Shown here: piece after piece, positions 21,488 through 30,626 of the stretch
Layout: every line of letters begins with the position of its first letter
Position numbering within the stretch: position 1 is the stretch's first letter
NCBI RefSeq assembly: GCF_000331735.1
Contig: NC_020126.1
Location: 1,178,001-1,242,000, forward strand
Reading direction: 5' to 3'
DNA length: 64,000 nt
Origin: Myxococcus stipitatus DSM 14675
GTDB taxonomy: Bacteria; Myxococcota; Myxococcia; Myxococcales; Myxococcaceae
Notes under the pieces: model-generated
Told to the model about the DNA's origin: nothing
Seen by the model: the letters and a program-made list of their open reading frames with translations, nothing else
The model's database searches: none
Translations under genes and position numbers: made by a program

Positions 21488-23092
21488 TCAGGGCAGCGCC
21501 ACCACGTCGCTGACCAGCGAGAACCCGCTGGCCGGGCAGGCGGCGATGGGCGGCTGCGAAGTGTCCTTCAGTCCACGCCGCTCGACGAGCGTGTTGCCCA
21601 CCACCTCGTGTACGAAGATGCGCCCGCCGTTGGTGTCACCCACGTAGGCACGCTGGCCCACCACGGCGAAGCGGCCCGCGGCGGGGATGGCGCAGCCGCT
21701 GGCCCCGGGCGCGCACGCCACGGGCGCGGTGGCCACGACCTGGTCCTGTGCGTCCAGGAGGACCAGGCCCGTCTTCTCCACGGACAGCAGGTTGTAGTTG
21801 GCGTCGTAGTTCGCCTTGCCGCTGCAGCTCACCAGGAGCTGCTCACCGACGGAGGCCACGGAGCCCGGGTTGAGGCAGTCGGCGCCCAGCTCGATGAGGC
21901 TCACGGTGTTGTTGGCTGGGTTGATGCGCGCGAGGAACCCCGGGCCGCCAGGGCTGTAGGTGGCGGGGTTCAGGTTGTTGAGCGCGACGTACAGCATATC
22001 TCGGTGCGCGGTGATGCCCGCGGGCGTGGGCAGGGTGGTGTTGTTGGGGAAGGGCTTGAGCGCGGCGCCCGTGGGCAGGTCGATGGTGTCCACCACGCGA
22101 GGCCGGAGCGGGTTGGCCAGGGAGACACGCAGCACGCGGCCACCGAAGGTCGGGTCGCCCATCAGGTTGCCATAGAGGGTGATCCACAGCTCCTCGCGAA
22201 GCAGCGCCATGGCGAACGGGTTGGTGTTGGCGCCGAAGGGCACGTTGCCGATGTCGCTGAAGGTGATGCCGTCGGGGAAGCGGGCACCCGGGGGCGCGCC
22301 AGGGATGGCTGCTTCATCGCGCCGCAGGACCTGGATGGTGTTGTCCGTGGAGTTGAGGATGTAGATGAGCGGGTCCCGGACGATGAACTGATTGGGCGCG
22401 CGGCCCGTGTCGTTGCGCGCGGGCAGGACGCCGTAGTCACCCAGTCGTGCCTGCACCAGCTTGTTCGCGGAATCGAGCACCAGGAGCACGTCGCTCAGCC
22501 GCGCGGCGCTCTGGGGGGAGGAGGCGACCTGGACGCTCGGGCCCTTGAAGTCCGTGCCGGACTGGATGCCCACCACCTGCCCCGAGTTGAAGCACGTGGC
22601 GACCACGTCATACGTGCACACGCCACCTCGGCAGCTCCGCGCATCGCCGCAGGCGGTGCCACACGTGCCGCAGTGGGACGTGTCCGTGTCCAGGTTCACG
22701 CACGAGTCGCCGCAGCGCTGGAAGCCCTCGGCGGAGCAGGACACCTTGCAGGCGCCCTGTTCGCAGACCTGGCCGGAGGCGCAGACAGTACCGCCCGCGC
22801 CCGCGCAGCCGCCGCAGTGCTGGGGCGAGGACCGGGTGTCGACACACGCGCCACCGCAGGCCGTGGTGCCCGCCTGACAGGTGCAGGCGCCCTCGGAGCA
22901 GAGCTGTCCTTCGCCACAGGTGACGCCGCAGGCGCCACAGTTCGCGGAGGCGCTGGTGAGGTCCACGCAGGTGTCGCCGCAGCGGCTGAGTCCTTCGCCG
23001 CAGACAACGCCCGAGTCGGGGCAGCCCGTCAGGAGCAGACAGGACAACAGGACGCCAAGCGTCGCGAGGAGGGGGCGGTGTCCGGCATTCAA
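21488..23092 (-). CDS. Cys-rich lipoprotein with predicted beta-propeller domain
   Basis: 534 residues. A lipoprotein signal (LLSCLLLTGC) is followed by about 140 residues with repeated cysteine motifs of the type CGDTCVDL...NCGACG..C..GQLC..GAC (three to four units). The remainder, with repeats such as VRDPLIYILNSTDNTIQVLR and ITAHRDMLYVALNNLNP, looks like a YncE/NHL-type propeller. It starts with TTG at 23092, overlapping the stop of the TonB-dependent receptor gene (TTGA), so the two are translationally coupled. A surface substrate-binding partner of the receptor, like SusD or BtuG in other groups, is a reasonable hypothesis given the propeller and the coupling. Confidence 0.82.
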   Translation of the reverse strand: MNAGHRPLLATLGVLLSCLLLTGCPDSGVVCGEGLSRCGDTCVDLTSASANCGACGVTCGEGQLCSEGACTCQAGTTACGGACVDTRSSPQHCGGCAGAGGTVCASGQVCEQGACKVSCSAEGFQRCGDSCVNLDTDTSHCGTCGTACGDARSCRGGVCTYDVVATCFNSGQVVGIQSGTDFKGPSVQVASSPQSAARLSDVLLVLDSANKLVQARLGDYGVLPARNDTGRAPNQFIVRDPLIYILNSTDNTIQVLRRDEAAIPGAPPGARFPDGITFSDIGNVPFGANTNPFAMALLREELWITLYGNLMGDPTFGGRVLRVSLANPLRPRVVDTIDLPTGAALKPFPNNTTLPTPAGITAHRDMLYVALNNLNPATYSPGGPGFLARINPANNTVSLIELGADCLNPGSVASVGEQLLVSCSGKANYDANYNLLSVEKTGLVLLDAQDQVVATAPVACAPGASGCAIPAAGRFAVVGQRAYVGDTNGGRIFVHEVVGNTLVERRGLKDTSQPPIAACPASGFSLVSDVVALP

Positions 23093-25083
23093 GGGGGAGG
23101 GTCCTTTCGAGGGGGAGTGGGGGAGAGGTCGAGCGTCATCGCCACCGAGGCGAGCACGGTGCGACCGGGCAGGGGATAGCCGTCGAAGTCCTCGACGTGG
23201 GCGTCGAGGAGGTTCTTGAAGTCGAGGGAGAACGTGAGCGCGGGGCGACGGCCGACGGTGCTCGAGAGTCCCGCGTGCAGCAGCGCTCGCCCAGGGAGCA
23301 CCAGCTCTCCGGTGCGGTTGCGGAACTGTGAGGACTGGGCTCGCAGCTCCGCGCGTCCGGTGAGCCAGGAGGGGCCCAAGGCCACACGTGCGGAGAGGGT
23401 GTGGCGAGGACGATGAGGCAGGTCGCGAAGGTAGTAGCGAGGGTCGTCCCGGAGGTTGCGTGAGACCAGGAACGTGTACGCCAGGGAGCCCGACAGGAAG
23501 GACGTGGGCCGCGCCTCCATGTCGACTTCCAGTCCCGAGACACTCGCGGACGAGAAGTTCGAGGGCTTCGCGGCGAACGGGGGGTAGGCCTCGTAGGCGA
23601 TGAGGTCTTCGTAGAGGGTGTGGAAGCCGCCCACGGACACGAGGGAGTGCTCCGTCCGATGCGCGAGGGCCACGTCCGCGGAGACGGCTCGCTCGGGGCG
23701 CAGGTCTGGATTGGGCAGGAGCGTCCCCTGTCGCACGTAGAGCTCCATCAGCGAGGGTGCGCGGTGGGTTTGTCCCACGTTGGCGCGGACCTCCAGCCGC
23801 GCGGGGAGGGACATCCGCGCGCCGACCTTGGGGGACAGCAGCGTGTAGCGGCCCACGCGCTCCAGGCGCACCGAAGGCGTGACGTGGAGGTCGCCGTCGA
23901 ACAGGGACACGTCGTCCATCGCCATGACGCTGGCTCGCAGCCAGGACGTGCGGGGCGTCGTGCCCGTGGGCTCGCCTTCGGTGGTGAGCCCTTCACGCCC
24001 CACGCTCGAGGTGAGCGACAGGACGTGCGCACGGCCCAGCGGCATGCGCCCCTCGACTTCGGCGCCGCCCGCGAGCAGGGACTGTTCGCCTCGCTGTGCC
24101 ACGGGGCCGCCGGACAGCTTGAGGTGCTCCTGGCGGAGGTGGGCTCGAGCGGAGAGCTGGATGCCGCCCGCGAGTGAGCCGAGGAGACGCAGGCTCAACA
24201 CGCCGCGACGGTTGGACTGGCGGGCATCGGCCACGGGGTTCTGCGCGGTGCCGGCGAGGCCTCGGCCATCGAGAGCCCCTTCGGCCATGGCGTCCACGAC
24301 CACGCCAGGCGCCAGTCGATGACGCAGGCGAAGCAGGGCCCCGAGTCCTCGGGCATCGTTGTTGTCGCGGCGGCGCGACTCGGGGGCGTCGCCGGGGAAG
24401 GTGGGCGTGGGGTCGAAGGGGTAGGGGAAGTCTCCGGAGGACGTGCCTCCGTGGAGGAGGAGCAGCAGCTCACTGTCGAGCAGGGGAGCGGTGGCGGCGA
24501 GCCAGCCCGTCGCGGTGTTCCAGCTTCCGTAGCTGAGCTCTCCCGAGAGGCTCACCGTGTCGCCGGGGCTGCGAGTGACGATGTTCACCACGCCCCCGAG
24601 CCCACCACTGCCATAGCGAGCCCCCGCGCTTCCGCGCATCACCTCGAACTCGCGAGCAAGCGCGAGGGGGATGCGGGACAGGTCCGTGTTGCCGCCCGCG
24701 CCGTTGAGCGGGATGCCGTCGAGCAGGACCAGCGTTCCATTCGACGAGGCGCCACGGACGACGAGGCTCTTGCTCTGGCCATAGCCACCCGAGTCCTGGA
24801 CGGAGACACCGGGGGAGGTGGCGAGGATGTCGGCGGTGTCTCGCGCCGTGCCTCCGCGTTCTTCCACGGAGATGACGGTGACGACGCTGCTCGGGTCGCG
24901 TTGGGAGGCGCGGTCCATCGGCTCCGGGTCGGGCACCTTGCCCACGACGTCGATGACCTCCGAGAGGGGCTCCTCCGGCCTGGTCTCTTGTGCCCAGGCG
25001 GGGGCGGAGGCGCACAGCACCACGGCGAGGCCGCGTCGCACGAACGCGCCTCTCGTGGAGAGATATCGCCAGCCGGAGATCAT
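23089..25083 (-). CDS. TonB-dependent outer-membrane receptor (BtuB-like)
   Basis: 664 residues. Signal peptide ends at APAWA; a plug domain follows (about 45-165: SSVVTVISVEERGG, ILATSPGVSVQD, LVVRGASSNGTLVLLDGIPLN, RYGSGGLGGVVNIVTRS), then a 22-strand-type barrel ending in a short tail after SVAMTLDLS. The plug resembles BtuB and the overall size is right for a vitamin B12 or similar receptor. The cobalamin genes are 5 kb away, which supports but does not prove a corrinoid substrate. ATG 25083 is chosen for the signal peptide; its ribosome site is weak. I looked for a cobalamin riboswitch in the 176 bp upstream and found none, only a small TTCG hairpin at 25121-25133. Confidence 0.88.
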   Translation of the reverse strand: MISGWRYLSTRGAFVRRGLAVVLCASAPAWAQETRPEEPLSEVIDVVGKVPDPEPMDRASQRDPSSVVTVISVEERGGTARDTADILATSPGVSVQDSGGYGQSKSLVVRGASSNGTLVLLDGIPLNGAGGNTDLSRIPLALAREFEVMRGSAGARYGSGGLGGVVNIVTRSPGDTVSLSGELSYGSWNTATGWLAATAPLLDSELLLLLHGGTSSGDFPYPFDPTPTFPGDAPESRRRDNNDARGLGALLRLRHRLAPGVVVDAMAEGALDGRGLAGTAQNPVADARQSNRRGVLSLRLLGSLAGGIQLSARAHLRQEHLKLSGGPVAQRGEQSLLAGGAEVEGRMPLGRAHVLSLTSSVGREGLTTEGEPTGTTPRTSWLRASVMAMDDVSLFDGDLHVTPSVRLERVGRYTLLSPKVGARMSLPARLEVRANVGQTHRAPSLMELYVRQGTLLPNPDLRPERAVSADVALAHRTEHSLVSVGGFHTLYEDLIAYEAYPPFAAKPSNFSSASVSGLEVDMEARPTSFLSGSLAYTFLVSRNLRDDPRYYLRDLPHRPRHTLSARVALGPSWLTGRAELRAQSSQFRNRTGELVLPGRALLHAGLSSTVGRRPALTFSLDFKNLLDAHVEDFDGYPLPGRTVLASVAMTLDLSPTPPRKDPPP

Positions 25084-25259
25084 CGGGCGCGCATACTCCA
25101 AGGCGCGACCTCTGGCGTCCAGGGCGAAGCCCTCGGAGGCGTTCACCGGGAGAAGGAGGTCTGTTCCGCCCGTGAATCTCGACGGCCCTGGGGCGTGGTG
25201 TGCTTGCTCCAGGCGTGAGCGGTGACAGGCCGGGCGGTGAACCGGGCTGACGAGGGTCG

Positions 25260-26351
25260 CTACAACACGTTCCTGGACTGCTTCTGGGTGACGCCCGGAA
25301 CGCCAGAGAGCTGGAGGGTCTTTCCTCCCAGGGTCACGGTGCCCTCGAAGAAGCCGATGGGTTGCTCGAACTTGCTGTGGCAGAGGGGTTGTTCGTGGTG
25401 CTCGCTGTGGACGTAGAAGGGCTGGAAGCGCAGGTCCACCGCCCCGTCCTCTGACCTCACGCGCCACGGCGCCAGCAGCTTCACGTCGCTGAACTCGAAG
25501 TGGATGGGGGGCAGGAGGTACACGCGGTCTCCGAGCCAGAGCACGTTCTCGTGGGCCACGGGGCCCAGCGGCATGAAGTCTTCGCGGAGGTTGAAGCCCA
25601 GGGGCGTTCCGTCCGCGAGGCGCCCGGTGGCGAAGGCCCAGCGCCAGGCCTGGTGGCGTGCCATGCAGTTCTGCGTGTAGTCGAGGCCACCCAGGCCGCC
25701 TTCCAGGCGGAACTGCTTGCCACCTGCCTCCAGGCTGCCGAGCGCCGACACGCAGGCGTGCTTCATCGTCACATCCACCCGGCAGCGGTCACTGTCGACC
25801 TGGGAGACCACCGTCAGCGCGGGCGGACTGTCCGTCGTGTTCAGCTCTCCGCTCCAGCGAACGCCGTGAAGGGGGCTGCGGGCTCGGATGCGATTGATGT
25901 CCACGTCCACCCGATAAGGTTCGTCCGCCGCACCCCGGTGGAGCGACAGACTCCCGCCCCCGGTCTTGAAGGAATTCCCGAGGTCGGTACCGGGTCGGGC
26001 TCTCATCGCCCGCAGCTCTTCAGCCGCCGCTGCCTCGATGCGCTGGCCTGGGAACGTGACGTCGCACAGCGGGGTTCGCTCGCGCAGGTCCAACGCGACC
26101 AGGTATGCGCTCGCGGTGTAGCCCAGGTTCATGACCGAGAAGAGGGCGAAGACGTCGGGAGTGGCCACGAAGACGGAGTGCCACCAGGCGCGCCGGAGCG
26201 GGTACAGCGAAGAGACCGCCCACGGCCCCTGGAGGCTGGCGAGGTCCACCTCCGGCAGCTCACCCTGGTACGTGCCGAACCGAGGTGCTCCTTCCGGAGT
26301 GGCCACGGAGGTGGGGGCAAGAGGCAGGCGCGCGTCGCTCTCGGGTGTCAT
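25260..26351 (-). CDS. DUF2804-family protein
   Basis: A 363-residue soluble protein. Features typical of DUF2804 are the early GTYQGELPEVD, KKW-like WWHSVFVATPDVFALFSVMNLGY, a central GGLDYTQNCMARHQAWRWAFATG, GFNLREDF and WRVRSEDGAVDLRFQP, with QPIGFFEGTV near the end. The family has a double beta-sandwich (carotenoid-hydratase-like) look, and no reaction is established. It is separated from the receptor gene by 176 bp and has its own likely promoter region upstream in the 189 bp to the next gene. Confidence 0.85.
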   Translation of the reverse strand: MTPESDARLPLAPTSVATPEGAPRFGTYQGELPEVDLASLQGPWAVSSLYPLRRAWWHSVFVATPDVFALFSVMNLGYTASAYLVALDLRERTPLCDVTFPGQRIEAAAAEELRAMRARPGTDLGNSFKTGGGSLSLHRGAADEPYRVDVDINRIRARSPLHGVRWSGELNTTDSPPALTVVSQVDSDRCRVDVTMKHACVSALGSLEAGGKQFRLEGGLGGLDYTQNCMARHQAWRWAFATGRLADGTPLGFNLREDFMPLGPVAHENVLWLGDRVYLLPPIHFEFSDVKLLAPWRVRSEDGAVDLRFQPFYVHSEHHEQPLCHSKFEQPIGFFEGTVTLGGKTLQLSGVPGVTQKQSRNVL

Positions 26352-26540
26352 TCCGTGCCATATGAGTCCACGTGCTGGCGGATGTCACTCAGACGTCCTC
26401 GAAAGCGGCTCCTGTGTCGTGAGCGCGCTCCGAGGCTCCGAGCTTTTCTGGACGGTCATCCTCTTGCCTGGGACGAAGCCCATGACCCAGACAAGATCGA
26501 CGAGCGACTGTGACATGCGCGTGGAGTGAGGATGAGGGGA

Positions 26541-28445
26541 CTATGGCTCGGGGTAATGAAAGACACGGCCGTTGTCGCCCACGACCCAGAGCTCCGTGCC
26601 GGAGTCCGTCATCGCGATGTCGTTCAGCGGCACATCCGCTGAGGCGGCTGGCAAGTCCGGTCCCTTGCCCCATCCATGGAGTGTCGAGCGTCGGAGCCTC
26701 CCGTTCGCGCTCCTATCCACCATGAAGCACTGTTCGTTCAGAGGATTCAGCGCATTTTCTCTGTCGTACGTCATCACCACGCTGCTGAATTCGACTGTCA
26801 ATCCCGCAGGGGACGCCACCTTCTTCCACGCATCCACCCCATTCCAACGCCACACGGCCCCGCCATCCCCCACGGCGCATGCGTTCCTCTCAAATCCAAA
26901 CCACACGGCATTCACGCGGCCGGGCACATCGTCCGGGAGAGCAGCGGAATTAAGCTTCGTCACTGGGACCCCAGTCTTTACCGAGTAGCGCCGGAAGGTC
27001 TGCAGGTTGTTCGGATCGCTCGGATTGTTCCGAGCGCCCGGACTTCCCACTGCGTGCGGTTCATTTGAGTTGAAAGCGTGGAGGCCATAAAAGCCGATGG
27101 AACTGCCATCGATCCTTACCGGCGGACCCTCGGCGTCCCAGCGAAACAACCGCCCTTCGATGTCGGTGAGATAGATGAGCCGCTTTCCCCCTGGCTCGAA
27201 GCCGACCATCCCCGTGATGGTGTGCAACTCGAACGAGGCCTCTCCGGGGGACTGGGTCACATCAGGGTTGCACACGAAATCGCTTCTTCCGTTGTGGATG
27301 GCCACATGCCCCTTCTCGCCGCCCAGAAACACCTTGCCAGAGGAGTCAACCCAGGCCACCGTCCAATCATGATCGCCGCAGCTATTGGCGTTGATGGGCA
27401 GACTCCCATCCGAGGGCGGTGAACCCGTACGATCATTGGCGCTGAAACTCTCGAACTTCTGTCCCGCCGCTCTGCGAACCGCCAGCCCTCCACCCTGGCC
27501 GGCAATCCATACAGGATACCCGCTCGGCCCCAGGGCTACCGTCTTCCAGCTTTGCTGAACTGGGCGGACATGATGGTCGGATACGACCTTGAGTGTCCCT
27601 CCGCACGACAACCCCTCGTCGACCACTCCATTGCAATTGTTGTCGAGGGCGTCACACACCTCCACGCCTGAGGACTTCGTGCTGGGGTCCACCTCATCGC
27701 AGTCCTGGTGAAGTCTCTCCGCGAAGCCCGGAGGAGGAGTCTCGCCTTCGCAGACCTCTTCCGCGACCCCACTCGGGTCTCCATCCCCATCCCCGTCGCG
27801 GTCCACATAGAAGAGTCTTGGCGCCACCGCGCTACACGCCACCGCGGTCTTCTCCTCGTTGCAGACCCACACCCCGGTGCAGGACGAGTTGTTGCAAGCC
27901 ATGCCTTTCGTGGGAAAGGCCTCGTCTACGACTTCGTCGCAATCGTTGTCCTCGAAGTCACAGGCCTCGGGGTTGCCTGGAAACCTCACGGCGGCGTTCG
28001 GTCCGCTGTCATCGCAGTCCGTGCCTCCTTTTTCGCCATTCGGAGCGACGTATCCATCCCCATCCGCATCTGGCGCCACAAGGGACATCCTGAGCGGGGT
28101 CTTGCGGCCTTCGCCCGACAGGTCCACGGAGAGCACCGCTCGATCCACTTCCTGGCCCTGACAGTCCCGCTCGTGCGCGGCGACTGTCACCTTGACCGTT
28201 GTCCCCCAGCTCTCCTTCCGGATGGCTCGCAGTGCCAACGGCGGGGTCCGTTTCTCGCCTGTGAATCGCTCCTCCACGAACTTCGTGGCATCCGCCTCAT
28301 CCGAGACGCGCACCACGAAGCAGCCGGTCTTGAAGCTCGGCGTGTAGTCGACGTCGATGAAAGCGCTCTGCTGGTCAGGGTTTGGAGCCGTGCACCCGCC
28401 CAGCACCAACAACCCTGCGACACAGAATCCTCGCAAATAGCTCAT
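26541..28445 (-). CDS. Lipoprotein with MopRII-type metal-binding motifs and propeller-like C-terminus
   Basis: 634 residues. Lipoprotein signal ends LLVLGGC. Two putative metal-binding segments follow: the first with DADGDGYVAPNGEKGGTDCDD, EACDFEDNDCDEVVDE, and the second with DRDGDGDGDPSG, DCDEVDPSTK and EVCDALDNNCNGVVDE. These Asp-rich, Cys-containing motifs are common in myxobacterial surface proteins and probably bind calcium. The C-terminal 340 residues have repeated G-x-x-W/F blade-like segments (VWRWNGVDAWKKV, LWVVGDNGRVFHY), suggesting a beta-propeller. Its start overlaps the stop of the TPR-like gene upstream, so both are in one operon. Confidence 0.82.
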   Translation of the reverse strand: MSYLRGFCVAGLLVLGGCTAPNPDQQSAFIDVDYTPSFKTGCFVVRVSDEADATKFVEERFTGEKRTPPLALRAIRKESWGTTVKVTVAAHERDCQGQEVDRAVLSVDLSGEGRKTPLRMSLVAPDADGDGYVAPNGEKGGTDCDDSGPNAAVRFPGNPEACDFEDNDCDEVVDEAFPTKGMACNNSSCTGVWVCNEEKTAVACSAVAPRLFYVDRDGDGDGDPSGVAEEVCEGETPPPGFAERLHQDCDEVDPSTKSSGVEVCDALDNNCNGVVDEGLSCGGTLKVVSDHHVRPVQQSWKTVALGPSGYPVWIAGQGGGLAVRRAAGQKFESFSANDRTGSPPSDGSLPINANSCGDHDWTVAWVDSSGKVFLGGEKGHVAIHNGRSDFVCNPDVTQSPGEASFELHTITGMVGFEPGGKRLIYLTDIEGRLFRWDAEGPPVRIDGSSIGFYGLHAFNSNEPHAVGSPGARNNPSDPNNLQTFRRYSVKTGVPVTKLNSAALPDDVPGRVNAVWFGFERNACAVGDGGAVWRWNGVDAWKKVASPAGLTVEFSSVVMTYDRENALNPLNEQCFMVDRSANGRLRRSTLHGWGKGPDLPAASADVPLNDIAMTDSGTELWVVGDNGRVFHYPEP

Positions 28446-29305
28446 CGAGCACTTCCTTCAGCCAAGGTGTTCTCGGCGGGGGTTCCCATGAAGAACCATG
28501 TCCCCAATGCCCCCACCACGGCTGCCGTTGCCGTTCCAAAAAGGATGTTCGCCGTCCGAACGCTGCTCTGCGCCCGAGCGTAGTGATGCTCCGAGTCCGT
28601 CCGAAGCAAGGAGTCGCGTGCTCTTTCGCTCTGCCCCCGCGACGAAGCGCCAATCACCACTCCGGTCCCTCCGGCGGCAAGGCCTCCGCCCAGGAGAATC
28701 CAGCTCACCAGGGGCACCCGACGCCCAGCCAGATGAAAGCCTTTCGAGGCCCTTCGCGCCTCTTCGTCCACGGAGTCAGGCACCCAAGGCTTCGGAGTGG
28801 CAGTCTCCGTGACTGGAGGCGCCAACTGGGGCCGCGCGACCGCCGAGTCAGGGGCCGGGGATACCGGATGGGTGTCCACCGAGGCGGGGGGCGGTACGAC
28901 GGGTGAATCCCGGGGGGGCTTGGCCAGCCGCCCGCGCACCTTCGCACGCTGCATCTCGAACTCGCGCTTCACTTTCGGCGAAACTCTCAAGGGAAGCTGG
29001 GCATCGACCTGGGACTGAAGGGCTTGGCGGAAGTCCTTCCGCGCCGACTCCCATCGGCCCATGTCCGCTTGGATGATGCCTCGAATCATGGAGAGGGTAA
29101 CGGCGTCAGCTGGGCCATGAGGAAGGCGGCTGGCGCGATGAAGCCGGTCCAGGGCACGCTCATAGTCAAGGTGCTCGTAGAGCTGAATGGCCTCCGCGAT
29201 TTCGCGTTGGGCCTCTCCTTCTTCTCCGAGTGCGCGTGACGGCATGAACACCGCCACGAGGACGAGAAGCGCGAGGCACTCCGCCCACCGACGTGAAATA
29301 GACAT
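28442..29305 (-). CDS. Exported TPR-like protein with C-terminal membrane segments
   Basis: 287 residues. Signal peptide MSISRRWAECLALLVLVAVFMPSRALG; then about 100 residues of helical repeat (AIQLYEHLDYERALDRLHRA and MIRGIIQADMGRWESARKDF look like TPR units). A Pro-rich linker follows (about 130-175), then two hydrophobic segments near 200-220 and 250-272. The plan is that of an inner-membrane-anchored periplasmic TPR protein. Its start is 45 bp after the propeller protein gene at 29351 and its stop overlaps the next gene's start. Confidence 0.78.
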   Translation of the reverse strand: MSISRRWAECLALLVLVAVFMPSRALGEEGEAQREIAEAIQLYEHLDYERALDRLHRASRLPHGPADAVTLSMIRGIIQADMGRWESARKDFRQALQSQVDAQLPLRVSPKVKREFEMQRAKVRGRLAKPPRDSPVVPPPASVDTHPVSPAPDSAVARPQLAPPVTETATPKPWVPDSVDEEARRASKGFHLAGRRVPLVSWILLGGGLAAGGTGVVIGASSRGQSERARDSLLRTDSEHHYARAQSSVRTANILFGTATAAVVGALGTWFFMGTPAENTLAEGSAR

Positions 29306-29350
29306 GCTTGGATTCTAGGGCGAAGTCCGTCATTGGACGTCAGGTAGTTT

Positions 29351-30583
29351 TCAATGTGCCGGTGCGGGTTCTCGTCGCAAGGACGGAGCCTGGGGCGGTG
29401 CCTGCTTGCGAATCGCGGGGCTGACGGGCGCGGGCGCGCCCACGTTGAAGAGGTTGACGAGCACCCCCACTGCCGCGAGCTGTGACGTGGCCGGGTTGTA
29501 GTCAATGGCCTCGCCGATGGGGAAGTCCACGGAGCTCACCGCCTGGACCTGGAGCTGTCCCTCCGGCGTGACGAGCACTGTCCACAGCAGTCCCTCCTGC
29601 GTGGTGGCGAAGACGTGCGGCTGCCCTCCCACGCTCGCCATGGCCGCGCGGAACGCGAAGGACTGCGGCAGCGCGAGGTCCTGCTTCAGGTCCACGGACC
29701 CCTGCGACTGCAGCTCCGCCGGGCGCACGCGAAACAGCCACGTGTTCTTGTCCGACGCGCCCACCGAGCACGCCACCGCCACCAGGTGGTCATCCAACAG
29801 CGCCAGCCCGTTGATGCCTCGCTGCGCACCCGGGTTGTACCGCTTGCGCACCACCACGTTCCCTTGCGGCACCTGGAGCATCACCAGGTCTCCATCCTCC
29901 GCGCCCGTGATGACGATGCCGTCACGCCACGCGACGATGTCCCGCACATTCCAGAGAGGGAATGGGCTCGGGATGGGGTTCGGCGAGCGGACATCGAGCT
30001 TCTTCAGCACGGCGAGCTGCCGGCCCTGCCGGGTCACGCTCCAGATGAGCACGAAGCCATTCTCATGACCGGTCACCAGGTACTCTCGATTCGCCTGCGT
30101 GAGGAAGACGCCGCTGTTCGCCATCCCGACGTCCGCATCATAGGCGAAGTTCTCATACCGGAAGGGCCGAGGAAGCCTGTCCATCAGCGCGGGCTCGACC
30201 TCCTCCTGAATCGCCGCGTCCCGCTCGCGCCAGAGTGTGATGGAGGCGCTGTCGTTCGACGTCACGAACGTTCGTGAATCCCTCACGGCCATCATCTCCA
30301 CGCCCCGGTTGGCGGGGGTGCGCAGCACGTCCGTCAGCATCGGCCCCCACTCACCGACTCCCGGCGGACGGAAGAACGTCATCGACCCATCCCACCGCCC
30401 GACGATGAAGCGACCTGAATCCAACCACTGCAGTTGCTGTGCATACGGGTACGTGGTTCCCGCGGGGGTAAGCACCGGGGCGACATCGACCGCCGCCTCC
30501 TGGGCGAGGGCGGTGTGTTGACAGGCCATGACCCACAACAACACCAGCCGGGACAGGGCACGCATGAGTCCATCGCGCATCAT
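29351..30583 (-). CDS. Exported WD40/propeller-like protein
   Basis: 410 residues, signal peptide ending HTALAQ, then a body of repeated blade-like segments (LQWLDSGRFIVGRWDGSMTFF, SNDSASITLWRERD, LVTGHENGFVLIWSV, VITGAEDGDLVMLQV). This predicts a WD40-like beta-propeller acting outside the cytoplasm. AGGAGG precedes the ATG. It is the first of three co-directional genes (with 28442 and 26541), all exported and two of them propeller-like, so they probably build one envelope complex. Function unknown. Confidence 0.8.
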   Translation of the reverse strand: MMRDGLMRALSRLVLLWVMACQHTALAQEAAVDVAPVLTPAGTTYPYAQQLQWLDSGRFIVGRWDGSMTFFRPPGVGEWGPMLTDVLRTPANRGVEMMAVRDSRTFVTSNDSASITLWRERDAAIQEEVEPALMDRLPRPFRYENFAYDADVGMANSGVFLTQANREYLVTGHENGFVLIWSVTRQGRQLAVLKKLDVRSPNPIPSPFPLWNVRDIVAWRDGIVITGAEDGDLVMLQVPQGNVVVRKRYNPGAQRGINGLALLDDHLVAVACSVGASDKNTWLFRVRPAELQSQGSVDLKQDLALPQSFAFRAAMASVGGQPHVFATTQEGLLWTVLVTPEGQLQVQAVSSVDFPIGEAIDYNPATSQLAAVGVLVNLFNVGAPAPVSPAIRKQAPPQAPSLRREPAPAH

Positions 30584-30626
30584 GTTGAGCCTCCTCCTGC
30601 GGAAGAGCCCCCTCGGCGCGATGGAG

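Noticed and set aside
25084..25259. Possible cobalamin riboswitch before the BtuB-like receptor
   Set aside because: I could not find the B12-box core or the conserved GGTG-A-A-TCC helix; only an unrelated small TTCG hairpin is present.
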